Of a stretch of 64,000 nucleotides of DNA, positions 50,339 to 61,371 are shown in pieces. A program made the position numbers and the translations under genes. The notes under the pieces were generated by a model, which saw only the letters and a program-made list of their open reading frames with translations, ran no database searches and was not told the DNA's origin. Source of the DNA: Malassezia japonica (taxonomy: Eukaryota > Basidiomycota > Malasseziomycetes > Malasseziales > Malasseziaceae); contig NC_083378.1 of the NCBI RefSeq assembly GCF_029542785.1, positions 1-64,000 of the forward strand. Direction: 5' to 3'. The stretch's first letter is position 1, and each line of letters opens with the position of its first letter.

Positions 50339-53037
50339 ATGAATACCAATCCCTTTTTGCGGGGTACGAGCGGGCGGGCGCCGCAGGGCGCGCCGGCGCG
50401 CCCGCAACAGGACGTAGTGCAGCCCAGTTCGCTTGGAACATCGGACCTGACACCTATCCGCGCACACTACCTCAAAAAGACGCTGGTGTCGCTCGAGCTG
50501 CAGCACGAGCTGCGCCTGCTCATGCGCCGCGACGCGCTCGCGATGTTCGGGCCGCCGTTCCGAGGGTCCAAGTACGGAAGCAGCAAGATTCTCATCCTCC
50601 GCCATAGCCTGCACCGCTTCGTGCTCACGTTTCCGTTCCTGGCAAGCGCCCCGCCGGATTTCTTTCCCAACAAGGTCCAGGTGTTTCTCGAGCGCCTGCT
50701 GGAGCGCAAGATGATTGTCATCGACGAGGAAGAGGGAGATACGACCGCTACAACAACGCTCCTCCGCAAGCTCGAGCGCTACCTGTGCCTGCTCATTAGC
50801 TCGGGCATCCACCTGAAGAATACCAAGGAGGAGGTCGTGCGCATCAGCGAGCGCGACCGCATGCGCATCGCCACGCTCGAGGCACAGCGCAAGGCGACCA
50901 ACGGCGCTGGAATGAGCAACGTGGACGCGCAGCTCGACGTGAATATCGTGTCGGTGCGCAGCGTCATCGCCAAGGGACGCTTGCGGAACAAGGCGCACGA
51001 CGAGTTCATTCTCTGCACGCACGCAGGCGAGGGGCAGCAGGTCTATGTCGCACGGCGCTACAACGAGATCGCCAAGCTTCATGTCGCACTGCGCACCAAG
51101 TTCCCCGACGAAGATATCCCGGGTCCTCCGGCCAAGGACCGCACCACCATGGCGGCAAGCGACGCGAGTGGCGATCTCCCGCTCGCGCGCGAGCGCAACC
51201 GCCTTACGCTCCGTGCGTACATCCACAGCTTGTTGGCCATCCCGGCGGTAAGCGACAGCGAAACGATGCGCGATTTTTTGCTCGCGGATCCGATCGAGCT
51301 GAGCCCGGCGGAAGAGCGCGACGCGGCGGCGCGGCGCCGTGCCGACCAGATCCGCCTCGAGCAGCGCGAGCAGTTTGCCAAAGAGACGGCGGCGCGTGCA
51401 CGCCAGCTCCACGAGCATATTGGCGCGTTCAAGGCAGACTTGCTCCAGCCCGACGGTCTGTCGCTGCTCTTTGCAACGATTCGGCGCTCGCCGCAAATAC
51501 AGCAGCTCCCGGAAAAGTACCAGCTGATTATCGAATGGGCAAAGAGCTCGATGGCATCGGGCCTCTACTCCATGTTTGTTGGAAAAGACTCGGCATCGCA
51601 AAACTTTGCGCAGCTCAAGTACATCCACTCAATGGTCCCCTATTTTATGGTGCGCAGCATCCTGCGTATTTCGAACCCGATGGCGATGATGCGCTCGCTT
51701 CTCGATCTGTTCCTTGCCCAGCCCTTTGGCCAAAAGAGCCTGCTGCAACGCATGTTTACGAACCAAATCCACGAAGAGATCAACGAGATGCGCGAGATGA
51801 ACAAGCGTGTTCAGGCACGTATCGGCGACGCGCACCTCGCGCGCAAGGTCGACGAGTTCATTGCGATGCCGTACTCTGTGCAGCGCACGTACATTGGACA
51901 GGCCGAGGACGAGCGCGTGGACATTCTAACGATTATCATGCGGTCGCCGCTCGGCGGCGACCTGGAGCAGATGCAGGTACACCGCATCGTGACTGCAAGC
52001 CGCGCCTATGCTGCACTCAAGCGCGAGCGCCGCGCAGCGCTCGCGCGAGGGGAGCCCGAGCCCGAGCCCGACAATGACGATGCGTGGCTCTACGAGGATT
52101 TGCACGTCTACATGAATCTCGCGCGCAAGATTTGCGACAAGGAGCAGCTGATCGACCTGATCTACGACCCGGCTACGACCGACTTGCTCAAGGACATAAT
52201 CACCATCTTTTATGCGCCGCTTGCGCAGGTGTACAAAGCGGCAAACATTGCCGATACGCTGAGCGATGTCCAGGTCTTTATTACGGACCTGATCAAGACA
52301 GTCGAAGAGCACGAGCAGCTTTCCTTGGCCGAGCCGCACAAGATGGTGCAGGTATTTGTCGACCTGGTGCAGCGCCACGAGCAGCTCTTTTACCACTTTA
52401 TCTACCAGGTGCACACCCAGGGCTCGGACTTGTTCGACCGCCTCGTGCGTTGGATCGAGCTGTTTGTCAACTACGTACGGGATCCGGCCGAAAGTGCGAC
52501 GAGTGCGCACGGCCTCGGTGTGATGGACCTCGAGATGTGCCTTCCGGCCGGGAGCGCGGAGCGTGCGCGGGTCATGCAGGAGGTCGACCAGGTCATCCAC
52601 CATGCGTACCAGCGCAAGCTCAAGCGCGAACTCAAGGTGCAGCAGCGCCTTGCGCGCCAGGCGGTGATCAAGGCCGGTGAAGAGCCCGAGAAGCCTGCCG
52701 GTGCGTCGGGCGACCCCTTGGCCGAGGCCCTGTCCGAGCAGTTTGGATTCGGCAGCATGTTTGGGCAGGTCGCCGACGTCGAGGCCGAAGAGAGCGGGTC
52801 AGACAGCGAGGACGAGGTGCTCTCGGACTCGGACTCGGACGAAGGCCCAGAGGATGCAGAGCACTTTCGCCACCGGCGCACCGCGCCGCCGCCCGCCGAG
52901 AGAGCTGCATCGAGCGGCGCGCCGAGCACCGACGCGATCCGTGCGCTGTTGCCCGTGTTTATGGAGATGGTACGTTCTCCCACCGACTCACCCAGCTCCG
53001 GCCGCGCCTATTGGATTCCGCCAGCGAGGCATGGTAG
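50339..53037 (+). CDS. PXB-PX-DUF3818 protein (yeast YPR097W-like), 890 aa, one intron
   Basis: Exons 50339-52969 and 52996-53037 flank a 26-nt intron (GTACGT donor, CTCAC branch site, CCCAG acceptor). The second exon adds LRPRLLDSASEAW and a stop; without splicing the frame would run 163 nt further into the antisense of HSP70. Domains: PXB (LTPIRAHYLKKTLVSLELQ, residues about 35-180), PX (VYVARRYNEIAKLHVALRTKFP, about 195-320), then the long helical DUF3818. The C-terminus has an acidic DSDSDEGPED region. PX domains bind phosphoinositides; the yeast relative is implicated in lipid distribution. The ATG at 50339 (MNTNPFLRG) is preferred to one at 50243 inside the TOM20 leader. Confidence 0.85.
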
Positions 53038-53130
53038 TTTGTACAGATCCAGTCTCTATAGACACTTGCTTGCCATTGAATTCAAAGGCCAGTTCAGCTA
53101 TCGGCCTATCGATGGGTCGTTAAAGTGCAT

Positions 53131-55146
53131 TTACGGCTTCTTCTCGCCCTCGCCCTCGGAGCTGGCGCTGCCCGAGTCGTTCTGCGCGCGGCTCTCGTAG
53201 ACCTTCTTGAAGAGACCGAGCGAGGCCTGCTGGGTCTCGTCGATCTTGGTCTTGAGGGTCTCGGCGGTGACCGAGTTGTCACCCGAGATACCCTTGCTGG
53301 CGAGCTCCTCGAGCTCGGTGACCAGGGCCTGGACCTTGTCGGACTCCTCCTTCTCGAGCTGGTCCTTGAACTCGGACATGGCCTTGCTGGTCTCGCCGGC
53401 AACGCTCTGCGCACGGTTCGACTCCTCAATGATCACGCGGCGCTCCTTGTCAGCCTCGGCGTGCTGCTCAGCATCGTTGACCATGCGCTCAATCTCCTGG
53501 TCCGAGAGACCCGAGCCGGCAGCAATGGTCATGCTCTGGTCCTTGTTGGTCGCCTTGTCCTTGGCCGAGACATTGACGATACCGTCGGCGTCAATGTCAA
53601 AGGTGACCTCGACCTGGGGCACACCCTTGGGCGCCGGGGGAATGCCAGTCAGCTGGAAGTTGCCGAGCAGCTTGTTGTCGCGGACGAGCTCACGCTCACC
53701 CTGGTAGACCTGGATGTCCACGGCAGTCTGGCCATCGGCAGCGGTCGAGAACACCTGGCTCTTCTTGGTAGGGATGGTGGTGTTGCGGTTGATCAGACGG
53801 GTAAAGACACCGCCGAGGGTCTGGATACCCAGCGAAAGCGGGGTAACATCCAGGAGGAGAATGTCGGTAACGTGACCGGCAAGCACACCACCCTGGATCG
53901 AGGCACCAATGGCAACGGCCTCGTCGGGGTTGACACCCTTGGAGGGGTCGCGCTTGAAGATACCCTTCACGGTCTCAAGGACCTTGGGCATACGGGTCAT
54001 ACCACCGACCATGATGACGTCGTTGATGTCACCAGCCTTGACGCCAGCGTCAGCGAGCGCCTTCTCGCAGGGCTCAATGGTGCGCTGGACCAGGCGGCCG
54101 ACCCACGAGTCGAGCTGGGCGCGGGTGAGCTTGGTGTTGATGTGCTTGGGGCCCGAGGCATCAGCAGTGATGTAGGGCAGGCTGATGTCGGTCGACTGGG
54201 TGCTCGACAGCTCAATCTTGGCCTTCTCGGCAGCCTCACGGATACGCTGGATGGCCATGCGGTCCTTGCTGAGGTCAATGCCGTTCTCCTTCTGGAAGTC
54301 CTTGACGAGCTGCTCGACAATGACAATGTCAAAGTCCTCACCACCAAGGTGGGTGTCACCGTTGGTCGACTTCACCTCAAAGACACCCTTGGACATCTCG
54401 AGGATCGACACATCAAAGGTACCACCACCCAGATCAAAGACGGCGATCGTGGCGTTGTCCTGACGGTCGAGACCGTAGGCGAGCGCGGCAGCAGTCGGCT
54501 CGTTGATCACACGCATGACCTCGAGACCGGCAATGGTACCAGCGTCCTTGGTAGCCTGGCGCTGCGAGTCGTTGAAGTAGGCGGGCACGGTAATGACGGC
54601 GTGCTTGACGGGCTTACCGAGGTACTCCGAAGCAGTGTCACGGAGCTTGCCCACGATAAAGGCACCGATCTGCGAGGGCGAGTAGCTCTTGCCACGCGCC
54701 TCGAGCCAAGCGTCGCCATTGCTGTGCGCGACAATCTTGTAAGGAACGTTGTTAAGGTCCTTCTGCACCTCCTTGTCGGCGAACTTGCGACCGATTAGAC
54801 GCTTGGTCGCAAAGAGCGTCGCCTCGGGGTTGACGACGGCCTGGCGCTTGGCCGGAAGACCGACGAGGCGCTCGTCGTCCTTGGTGAAGGCGACGACCGA
54901 GGGGGTGGTGCGGCCACCCTCCGAGTTCTCAATGACGCGGGCCTGCTGGCCCTCCATAACGGCAACACACGAGTTGGTGGTACCAAGGTCGACACCGATC
55001 ACGGGGCCGCTGGCCTTGCCACCGTTCGAGTTGAAACGGACGCCAGCCTTGGGCAGGCCGGCCACAGCGCCAGTGCGCAGCGACTGCGACAGCAGCCTGC
55101 CCGACGACGGCGCCGTGCGGATTCCACGGGAAAGAGTACCAATCAT
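53131..55146 (-). CDS. SSC1: Mitochondrial Hsp70 (Ssc1-type), 671 aa
   Basis: Single exon. The N-terminus (about 45 residues, Arg/Ser-rich, [12 protein letters not shown]) is a matrix-targeting presequence. The ATPase domain starts [16 protein letters not shown] and includes [33 protein letters not shown] and [10 protein letters not shown]. The substrate-binding domain has [19 protein letters not shown]. The end is a helical lid and a short acidic tail. It drives protein import with Tim44 and folds matrix proteins. The gene converges on the PX gene (93 bp between stops). Confidence 0.97.
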   Translation of the reverse strand: MIGTLSRGIRTAPSSGRLLSQSLRTGAVAGLPKAGVRFNSNGGKASGPVIGVDLGTTNSCVAVMEGQQARVIENSEGGRTTPSVVAFTKDDERLVGLPAKRQAVVNPEATLFATKRLIGRKFADKEVQKDLNNVPYKIVAHSNGDAWLEARGKSYSPSQIGAFIVGKLRDTASEYLGKPVKHAVITVPAYFNDSQRQATKDAGTIAGLEVMRVINEPTAAALAYGLDRQDNATIAVFDLGGGTFDVSILEMSKGVFEVKSTNGDTHLGGEDFDIVIVEQLVKDFQKENGIDLSKDRMAIQRIREAAEKAKIELSSTQSTDISLPYITADASGPKHINTKLTRAQLDSWVGRLVQRTIEPCEKALADAGVKAGDINDVIMVGGMTRMPKVLETVKGIFKRDPSKGVNPDEAVAIGASIQGGVLAGHVTDILLLDVTPLSLGIQTLGGVFTRLINRNTTIPTKKSQVFSTAADGQTAVDIQVYQGERELVRDNKLLGNFQLTGIPPAPKGVPQVEVTFDIDADGIVNVSAKDKATNKDQSMTIAAGSGLSDQEIERMVNDAEQHAEADKERRVIIEESNRAQSVAGETSKAMSEFKDQLEKEESDKVQALVTELEELASKGISGDNSVTAETLKTKIDETQQASLGLFKKVYESRAQNDSGSASSEGEGEKKP

Positions 55147-55372
55147 GTCAGTAAGGTATAACCTCTAAGAAGGAAGTGGCAAAGATTCGAGCCCCCGCTT
55201 CTTGTAGCCTCGCGTGGCGCCTTTCTTCCGAACGGGGGCCGCCTGCGGCCTCTTCTGTGGCCTTCGGCGGCATTCGGTTCGTCACGTGGCACCACGTGCA
55301 GGTCGCACGGCCCGCAGCGCAAGGGCCACCGAAGTACAGGAAAAAAGCACATAGGGAAAATTCTACAAACCC

Positions 55373-58339
55373 TTACGATCGACCTTCAAGGCCGGGGTCT
55401 TTCTCAGAAGTAGGCTTGGAGTAGGCCTCCCAGATTTTGATTAGTTGTTTCCCCACGTTCGGCTCCAGTTCCGTTCCATCTCGTGACACCTTCACCAGCC
55501 GATTGTCCCGCCAAGGGTTGCGCAGCGTTTGAATCTCGGAGAAGGGCAGGGGTTTGGTGATTTTCCAGCTGATATAGAACGGAAGACCCAGCTGTGTCGA
55601 CTTGGTATCGTGTATAGAGTCAGGCAGCTCTTTGGGTCCCGGAGCGCCGTCGCGCTGCTCCGCAGCGCACGAGGTTGGCTCAAGAGCCTGGTCTCTGTCT
55701 TGTGCGTGAGAGGGTCCCAGCGTAGTCTCTGCACGCGCTGGGGTGTGCCCCTCTTGCTTGTCACGAATCTCGTCAGATTCATCGGGCGCAAACTGTGCAT
55801 CAAACACGTCGAGGCGGCGGTTGTGTAGCTTCGCATTCGTAGCCCATTCTTCATTCGCTTCGCGCTCCGCATTCATGGAAGGCGTTGCGGAAATGGACGA
55901 ATCGATAGACGAGGGGTTCGACTCTTTCTCCTCTTTGGTATCTGTGCGATCAGGAGAGCCATTGGCAACCGAGTGCAGTGCTGCAGTATCCATCTTGGGC
56001 GAGCGCGAAAACAACGTAGGCGAATCGCCCGGCGCCGCCTGACGCGCCTTGTCCACCGCCACATCGTCTGTGTCTTTGGGCAGAGGATGGTCGAGGACAG
56101 GCTGCCCCACGCCATTTTCGTCCCTGTCAGCACGACGAACAGGCGACGCGGTGTTGGCACCAGGCAGCGCTCCGCCAATACGGCTCGACATCGTCGCATA
56201 TCCAAAGAACTGACCGCTGAAGTTTTCACTGAACAGCAGCGTCACCACAGCCGAGTTCCTGAACGCCTGGTCTAGGACGGGTTCGTTGTGCGATTGCGTG
56301 CTCCAAATGTTAGTACGCAGCGCAGTGGTAAGTGCATCGCTGTTGCGCGACTTGAGGATAAAGAAGCGGTGTGCAAACATGGGCTGGCGAAGAAGAGAAG
56401 AATTGGTGGACGTAAATGAGCGCGAGTCGCTCATGCCCGTCGCGTTGTCTTCGGTAGTGCTGTCACCACGAGCGTCGGCGGGAAGCGCATCGCCCGATTC
56501 GGACTGTTGCCGCTGGCGCTGCAGCTGCTGCTGGCGCTGCTGCCTGTACCAGTTGGTATGTACACCCTTGCCGCGCTGGGCAGCCACGCCGGCGTATTCA
56601 GCGTCCTCCAGCCGGCGCGGACGACACACCAAGCGGGGGCACGACGACTTTAGACGCAGCGGCTTGCCGTGGAAGTAGGCGCAGGCCCGATCCAAATCAA
56701 AGCCCGAGACATAATTGACAAATGCGCAGCTCGAGCGAGACATGATGAAAATAGACAGAATGCCAGCACGCCGTCCGCTAGAAGAGTCTGAAGGAGCATC
56801 TTCACTGGCATTGCCGGGAGTCGGAGCACGTTCAGCAATCGGATCCACATCTCGCACAGAACCAGGCGATGCTGAGCTCTGCTCGGACGAAGAGCCTGTA
56901 AAGTCATCGGGGACACTGCTGAAGAACTTCCACAGCTCGTCCAACGTGGCGTCCGAAGGGACATTGCCACACCACATCACATAGTTGGAACGCGTGCCCT
57001 GGCGTTGATCTTCTGATACGGCGCCGTGGGAAGGCACAGACGACGCCTCCGCCGTGTGGATTTCAGGTGACACGCCCTGCTCCGACGATGCGGTGGTGCG
57101 CGTGGATTCGGCCGGGCCGGTTGACACCTTGGCATGCACAGGAGGATCACTCGAAGGGGCGGGTACAGCCTGAGGCTTGGGCGCATTGTGCGAGTCTGCC
57201 GGGGTGCTAGCAGACTGGTGCGAAGTGCTGCTGTAGCGACGATTCGACCCACGGCGACCGCGTCCAGAGCCCCAGGTTCCTGTGGAACGACGAGGACGTG
57301 CCTCGTTCGGCGCGCTTGTCGGCTCCATAGGCGCCGGCGAGTAGCGTGGCACCATGGGGTACTGGCCCATAAATTGGGACGGCATTATAGGGCCCTGGGG
57401 TGAGTAGCCGTAGTAAGGAGCACCCGCGTCGCTGTACATCATGGGGGGGTAGCCGGGAGCAGCAGTGGGCGGCGGCATGTACATCTGCTTGGCATGATGA
57501 TGAGCCTCATATGGATTCGCATACTGGTGTCCAGTGAGAGAGGGAGACAGGTTGACAGAGGCAGAAGGAGTGTGGGGGTACGCGGGGTCGTTGGGCACAC
57601 CCTCGGGGGTCACGGCTGGGCGAACAGCAGGGGGATACGGGAAATGACCGACCATGGGAGCGTTAGGGTAGTACACCGGGCGCTGGTATATAGGTATCGA
57701 GTACGAAACACTCATAGGTACTGCATTCAGAGGTGGCTGGGTCGCGGGTGGTTCGTGGCTGCCAGATGGGGTTTCGCCGAGGTTATGGTCGTTATCGTCT
57801 CTTCGTGAATAAAGCGAGGGTGGATAAAGCGAGGGATCTGTAGAATACGACCGAGGGTATCCCATCATGGTGTCGTGTGTGACGTAGCCGTAGTAATAAT
57901 AGCGAGGGTACTGGGGTTGATCCGAAGGGTTGGCTTGCTGTGTATAGAGCCCAGGATCATAGTATGGATCGGGCATGCCAGGGTAAGGAGCTGCGCTCAT
58001 AATATGAGCGGGGGAAGATGAGGTAGGGGGTAGTGGGATAGGGGCTTGAAATCCATCCGCCGCCCCCGACGACGAGGCCGGGGCGGCATCTCGACTAGGA
58101 GGCATTCCGTCCGCGTGGGACGCATTAGTACTCTCTGGAGCACTTTTAGATCGGTTTGTACCCTGATTGACATGGTCATCATTGTTGGGCACACTGGTTT
58201 TGGTGTCTGTATGGTTAGTGGAACGCCCCCCATCTTGCCACATACCTAGTGGAACGGGTGGGGAAGCAGCACGCGTGTATTGTGCTGAATCGCCATCACT
58301 GACATGGGACACTTTGGATCCTGTGCCAGCTGATTGCAT
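55373..58339 (-). CDS. RRM plus YTH domain RNA-binding protein, 988 aa
   Basis: Single exon, ATG at 58339. Residues 1-450 are low complexity, Pro/Tyr/Ser-rich. An RRM follows with RNP2-like YVMWCGNVP (about 453) and RNP1-like CAFVNYVSG (about 538), split by an acidic ~55-residue insert. After a Gln/Arg-rich linker a YTH domain begins: RFFILKSRNSDALTTAL, NIWSTQSHNE, AFRNSAVVTLLFSENFSGQFFGYA (residues about 657-715). It is interrupted by a ~190-residue disordered insert and resumes with LPFYISWK, FSEIQTLRNPWRDNRLVKVSRDGTEL (about 918-955). YTH domains read N6-methyladenosine; the first cage Trp is present. Homologous to fungal RRM-YTH proteins; function here inferred. Confidence 0.75.
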   Translation of the reverse strand: MQSAGTGSKVSHVSDGDSAQYTRAASPPVPLGMWQDGGRSTNHTDTKTSVPNNDDHVNQGTNRSKSAPESTNASHADGMPPSRDAAPASSSGAADGFQAPIPLPPTSSSPAHIMSAAPYPGMPDPYYDPGLYTQQANPSDQPQYPRYYYYGYVTHDTMMGYPRSYSTDPSLYPPSLYSRRDDNDHNLGETPSGSHEPPATQPPLNAVPMSVSYSIPIYQRPVYYPNAPMVGHFPYPPAVRPAVTPEGVPNDPAYPHTPSASVNLSPSLTGHQYANPYEAHHHAKQMYMPPPTAAPGYPPMMYSDAGAPYYGYSPQGPIMPSQFMGQYPMVPRYSPAPMEPTSAPNEARPRRSTGTWGSGRGRRGSNRRYSSTSHQSASTPADSHNAPKPQAVPAPSSDPPVHAKVSTGPAESTRTTASSEQGVSPEIHTAEASSVPSHGAVSEDQRQGTRSNYVMWCGNVPSDATLDELWKFFSSVPDDFTGSSSEQSSASPGSVRDVDPIAERAPTPGNASEDAPSDSSSGRRAGILSIFIMSRSSCAFVNYVSGFDLDRACAYFHGKPLRLKSSCPRLVCRPRRLEDAEYAGVAAQRGKGVHTNWYRQQRQQQLQRQRQQSESGDALPADARGDSTTEDNATGMSDSRSFTSTNSSLLRQPMFAHRFFILKSRNSDALTTALRTNIWSTQSHNEPVLDQAFRNSAVVTLLFSENFSGQFFGYATMSSRIGGALPGANTASPVRRADRDENGVGQPVLDHPLPKDTDDVAVDKARQAAPGDSPTLFSRSPKMDTAALHSVANGSPDRTDTKEEKESNPSSIDSSISATPSMNAEREANEEWATNAKLHNRRLDVFDAQFAPDESDEIRDKQEGHTPARAETTLGPSHAQDRDQALEPTSCAAEQRDGAPGPKELPDSIHDTKSTQLGLPFYISWKITKPLPFSEIQTLRNPWRDNRLVKVSRDGTELEPNVGKQLIKIWEAYSKPTSEKDPGLEGRS

Positions 58340-58905
58340 ACGACAACCAAGAACGAAGAAAATGTGGCTACCTCTGAAGGATCAGGGATAGCGGTGAGCA
58401 AGTACCGCACTGGCAGGGGCACTATAGGTAGCAATGCACGCAAAATACGTGTGCATTAAGCCCAAAGACCCTGATCTTTCCAGGAGACTGGACCCTCGAT
58501 TGGTTCGCCACACTAGTACTATCCAGTAATGTGTAGGTCCCCGGCAGGTATAGATGCAGCGCGGCCTTGACAACGACTTGGTGCGTGGATAGAAGAACCT
58601 TGGCTGACACCCAGCCGAATAATATTAACTAAGCAATGCATCAAAATCGACCCTGGGCAATTTCTGCCCCGAGATTCGACTGGCGCACGTGATAATACGG
58701 TTAAAACAGGCCCGGTAGGACCCAAAAAAAGACGACGATCGGAAGGGATCGCTTACTAATTAATTGCGTAGTCACCTGCGCATCAACTTAGCTCGCGCGA
58801 ATTGGATAGGGGTGGCCGTCCACGCCAGCTCTTTGGCCGTCCCGCCCGAACATATCCGGGTGTCTCCCAAAATAGGGAAGGAACTAGTAAGTCAACAAAA
58901 AATTT
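58340..58905. other. Intergenic region, no gene seen
   Basis: Promoter of the YTH gene and downstream flank of the tRNA gene. Only short unsupported frames. A run of six A (58897-58902) is the Pol III terminator of the tRNA on the minus strand. Confidence 0.5.
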
Positions 58906-59003
58906 AGGTCTACGCGGGGCTCGAACCCGCAACCCTCAGCTAACCCCTCGTACTGGATGTAGTGCAGTAGAAGGCTGATACGCTACCATTGCGCCAGCAG
59001 ACC
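58906..59003 (-). tRNA. tRNA-Arg(TCT) with a 26-nt intron
   Basis: On the minus strand a full cloverleaf is seen: acceptor GGTCTGC pairs with GTAGACC (one G-T), D stem GCGC/GCGT, anticodon stem TCAGC/GCTGA, T stem GCGGG/CCCGC with loop TTCGAGC. The anticodon loop reads CTTCTA and then is interrupted by 26 nt before the last loop A; anticodon TCT, intron at the usual 37/38 position. The B box GGTTCGAGCCC is intact, and a T6 terminator follows after a few bases. Confidence 0.92.
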
Positions 59004-59105
59004 CAAGTATCACCGTGTGGGGTGAGTTGTGCCTATTTCAATACGTCGCTGTTTCGGGGGGCTCTTCGCCCGCGGCCGCTTTTCCTCCACCCAACTCCGC
59101 CGGGC

Positions 59106-60005
59106 ATGGTGTCGCAAGAAGAACACGACCAGGTGCTCGCCGAAGAGCTCGAGGTTCTCGAGAGCATTTATGTGGACGAGCTCGACAGTAGGTCATATAC
59201 CGTATATCTGTACTAACACACGCAGAAATCTCGTCAGAGCAGCTCCGCATTCGCGTCATTCCGGAAGACTACGAAGAAGGCAAGACATACCCGACCCTGA
59301 GCCTCGAGGTGAAGTATACGCCTGAATACCCTGATGCGCCGCCTGACATGTGCATCCGAGTTGTGGAAGACGAGGGCGAGGTGCTGGGGCCGGCGCCCCA
59401 GACCGAGGCCGCCAACACCGAAGAGGAAGAGCCTTTTGTGACCGACAGCCGCGAAGGCGTGCAAAAGCTGCGGGGCGAGCTCGACGAGGTGGTACGTTGT
59501 ATACGGCACTTACAGATAGGCGAACGATTCGCTTGGCATGCCCATGGTCTTTACGCTCGCATCGCACCTGCGCGAGTCGCTCACGGCCTACATCCAGTCC
59601 AAGGCGCGCGAAGCCGACGAGGCGGCAAGCCGCAAGCGCGAGGCAGAGATTGCGGCGGAGGAAGAAAAGTTCCGCGGTACTGCCGTGACGGTCGAGCGCT
59701 TCAAAGCATGGCGCGCCGAATTCCTCAAGAAGCAGGCACAGCTGCGCGAGAAGGCCGAGGCGGATCATATGGCGTCGATGTCGAACAAGGAGCGCGAAGA
59801 GTACAAGCGCTTCAAGACGAAACCCTCCGGCCGCGAGCTCTTTTCGAAGCAGGGCGCGGTCGAGGAAGACAAGGACGCCGACGAGTCGGTCAAGGAGGTC
59901 GACTGGGCGCTGTACGACCGCAATGCGCGCGAGGAGCAGGCCCGCCAGACGCTCGAGGCCGACGAGCAGGACGGCTTTGTGCCTAATGACTCGGATGATG
60001 AGTAG
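59106..60005 (+). CDS. GIR2: RWD-domain protein, Gir2/RWDD1-like, 277 aa, two introns
   Basis: Exons 59106-59187, 59226-59491 and 59520-60005. Introns are 38 nt (59188-59225, TACTAAC) and 28 nt (59492-59519). The RWD domain spans exon 1 and 2: ELEVLESIYVDEL, then KTYPTLSLEVKYTPEYPDAPP (YP-x-x-PP). Exon 3 gives LGMPMVFTLASHLRESL and a helical, charged C-terminus ending in Asp/Glu. Gir2 forms a complex with the GTPase Rbg2 and binds Gcn1, acting at stalled ribosomes and the Gcn2 pathway. Its stop is 10 bp from the CSN4 stop. Confidence 0.87.
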
Positions 60006-60015
60006 CTACATACCC

Positions 60016-61332
60016 CTAACACGCCGTCTTGCGCAGCATCGCATGCGCGTCCGACAGGTAGGCGAGAGCAGCGCCGATGCGGCGGTCGCGGCACTGCCGC
60101 TGTGCCTCGTCCGCGTCGGCGGCAGGCACCTGGATGGCCTGGCTAGGCGCGTCGTCGTCGATGTCCGCCTCCAGCTCGTCTTCCGGTGCAAAGTACACGG
60201 CTCCAGCCACCTGGTGGATCCAGCACGAGGTCGGCAGGCGTTTCTGCATAATCATGCGTGCAACGATCGCCTCGCACTCGTCCGGTGTGCGCTGCACCAG
60301 CTCGGCGAGGCTCGCGATCGTAATGGCAGAGTACACGCGCGACGCGGCGTAGATATTGTGCTCGACGATCGCCTCGTCGAGTACGCTCTCGCTGGTGCCC
60401 CGCTTCTGGAGCTGGTGCGCAGCGAGGTTACTCCGCAGCAGTTCAAACATGTCGCCACGCACGATGCGTCGATCAGCGACGCGGCGCAGCGCCGGCCCGA
60501 GCGCAAGGTCTGCCGTGCGCGGATCCCGAAGGAGCTGCGCCAAGAGGCGCTGGCGCTGCGCACTGACCTGCGCCAGGATGGCCGCCGCGACGCTCCGTGT
60601 GAGCACGTCGGCCTGTTCGGACTCTGGGAGCGCCGGTAAGGTGCTCAGCTCATAATACCGCGAAGCCGCCTCGTAGCACCGGAGCTGGCGGTCGTATACT
60701 TCGGCCTGGCACTTGCGGTACTCGAGGATGAGGTCGGCCGCCTCGTGTGCATGTTCGCGCTGCACCGAGTGCAGGAGCGAGCTCGATTTTTTCAGGTAGA
60801 GGTCCGCGCTCGCCCCGTCGTCAGCGCGCAGAAACAGGCGCAAGAGGCGCACATTGACGCGGAGCCAATACTCGTCCGACTTGCTTCGCCGGTTGGTATC
60901 CGCGACGATCCCCTGCAGTGCCTGTGCCGCATCTGCCCACTGTGCCTGCTGCTCGAGCTGGTCGGCAAGGAGTGTGCGCACTTCGCTGAGCTCGTCCTCG
61001 AGCGCAACGGCCTGGTCGTGCGTCGCCTCGAGGATCATGCGGAGTGTCCACAGGTACGCGTCGATATCTGCGAGCACATTTGATGCGTCTGTGTGTGCAT
61101 CGCGCACGCTATCGCACAGTAGCTGCAGGCAGCGGCGGCCGACAATCAGGCCGGCACCGGCAATGTTCACGCGCTCCAAGACGGCCCCGCGCACGTACGC
61201 CTCGAGCGCCGCGCGCCAGTCGGGCGGCGGCGCTTCAAGTACACCTTTGAGAATTGCTTCGTACGCATCGATCCGGTCGCCCACCGCGACGGTCTGTGCG
61301 GCGGCCGCGAGCGGCGCCTCGATCGACGCCAT
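60016..61332 (-). CDS. CSN4: COP9 signalosome subunit 4, 438 aa
   Basis: The ATG at 61332 (MASIEAPLAAA) is used; the frame is open upstream without ATG. Helical repeats in the first 260 residues (QWADAAQALQGI, VRLLRLFLRADD, YRKCQAEVYDRQLRCYEAASRYYEL) lead into a PCI domain (FELLRSNLAAHQLQ, EHNIYAASRVYSAITIASLAELVQ). YDRQLRCYEAASRYYELS is characteristic of CSN4 and matches the Rpn5/CSN4 group. The signalosome removes Nedd8 from cullins. The start lies 39 bp from the divergent CSN1 start. Confidence 0.85.
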   Translation of the reverse strand: MASIEAPLAAAAQTVAVGDRIDAYEAILKGVLEAPPPDWRAALEAYVRGAVLERVNIAGAGLIVGRRCLQLLCDSVRDAHTDASNVLADIDAYLWTLRMILEATHDQAVALEDELSEVRTLLADQLEQQAQWADAAQALQGIVADTNRRSKSDEYWLRVNVRLLRLFLRADDGASADLYLKKSSSLLHSVQREHAHEAADLILEYRKCQAEVYDRQLRCYEAASRYYELSTLPALPESEQADVLTRSVAAAILAQVSAQRQRLLAQLLRDPRTADLALGPALRRVADRRIVRGDMFELLRSNLAAHQLQKRGTSESVLDEAIVEHNIYAASRVYSAITIASLAELVQRTPDECEAIVARMIMQKRLPTSCWIHQVAGAVYFAPEDELEADIDDDAPSQAIQVPAADADEAQRQCRDRRIGAALAYLSDAHAMLRKTAC

Positions 61333-61371
61333 GCCGAACGTCTGTGCACACCTCCACTTCGGCCGAACACC
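61333..61371. promoter_or_regulatory. 39-bp bidirectional promoter between CSN4 and CSN1
   Basis: Only 39 bp separate two opposed start codons (61332 minus, 61372 plus) of subunits of one complex. Regulatory sequence must overlap one or both coding regions. Confidence 0.6.

Noticed and set aside
52970..53200. Unspliced 3' extension of the PX protein into the Hsp70 antisense
   Set aside because: A canonical 26-nt intron leads to a short conserved-looking end and stop at 53037; the extension is only the antisense of Hsp70.
53125..54798. 557-codon plus-strand frame opposite mitochondrial Hsp70
   Set aside because: Shadow of a highly biased gene; Hsp70 on the minus strand is certain.
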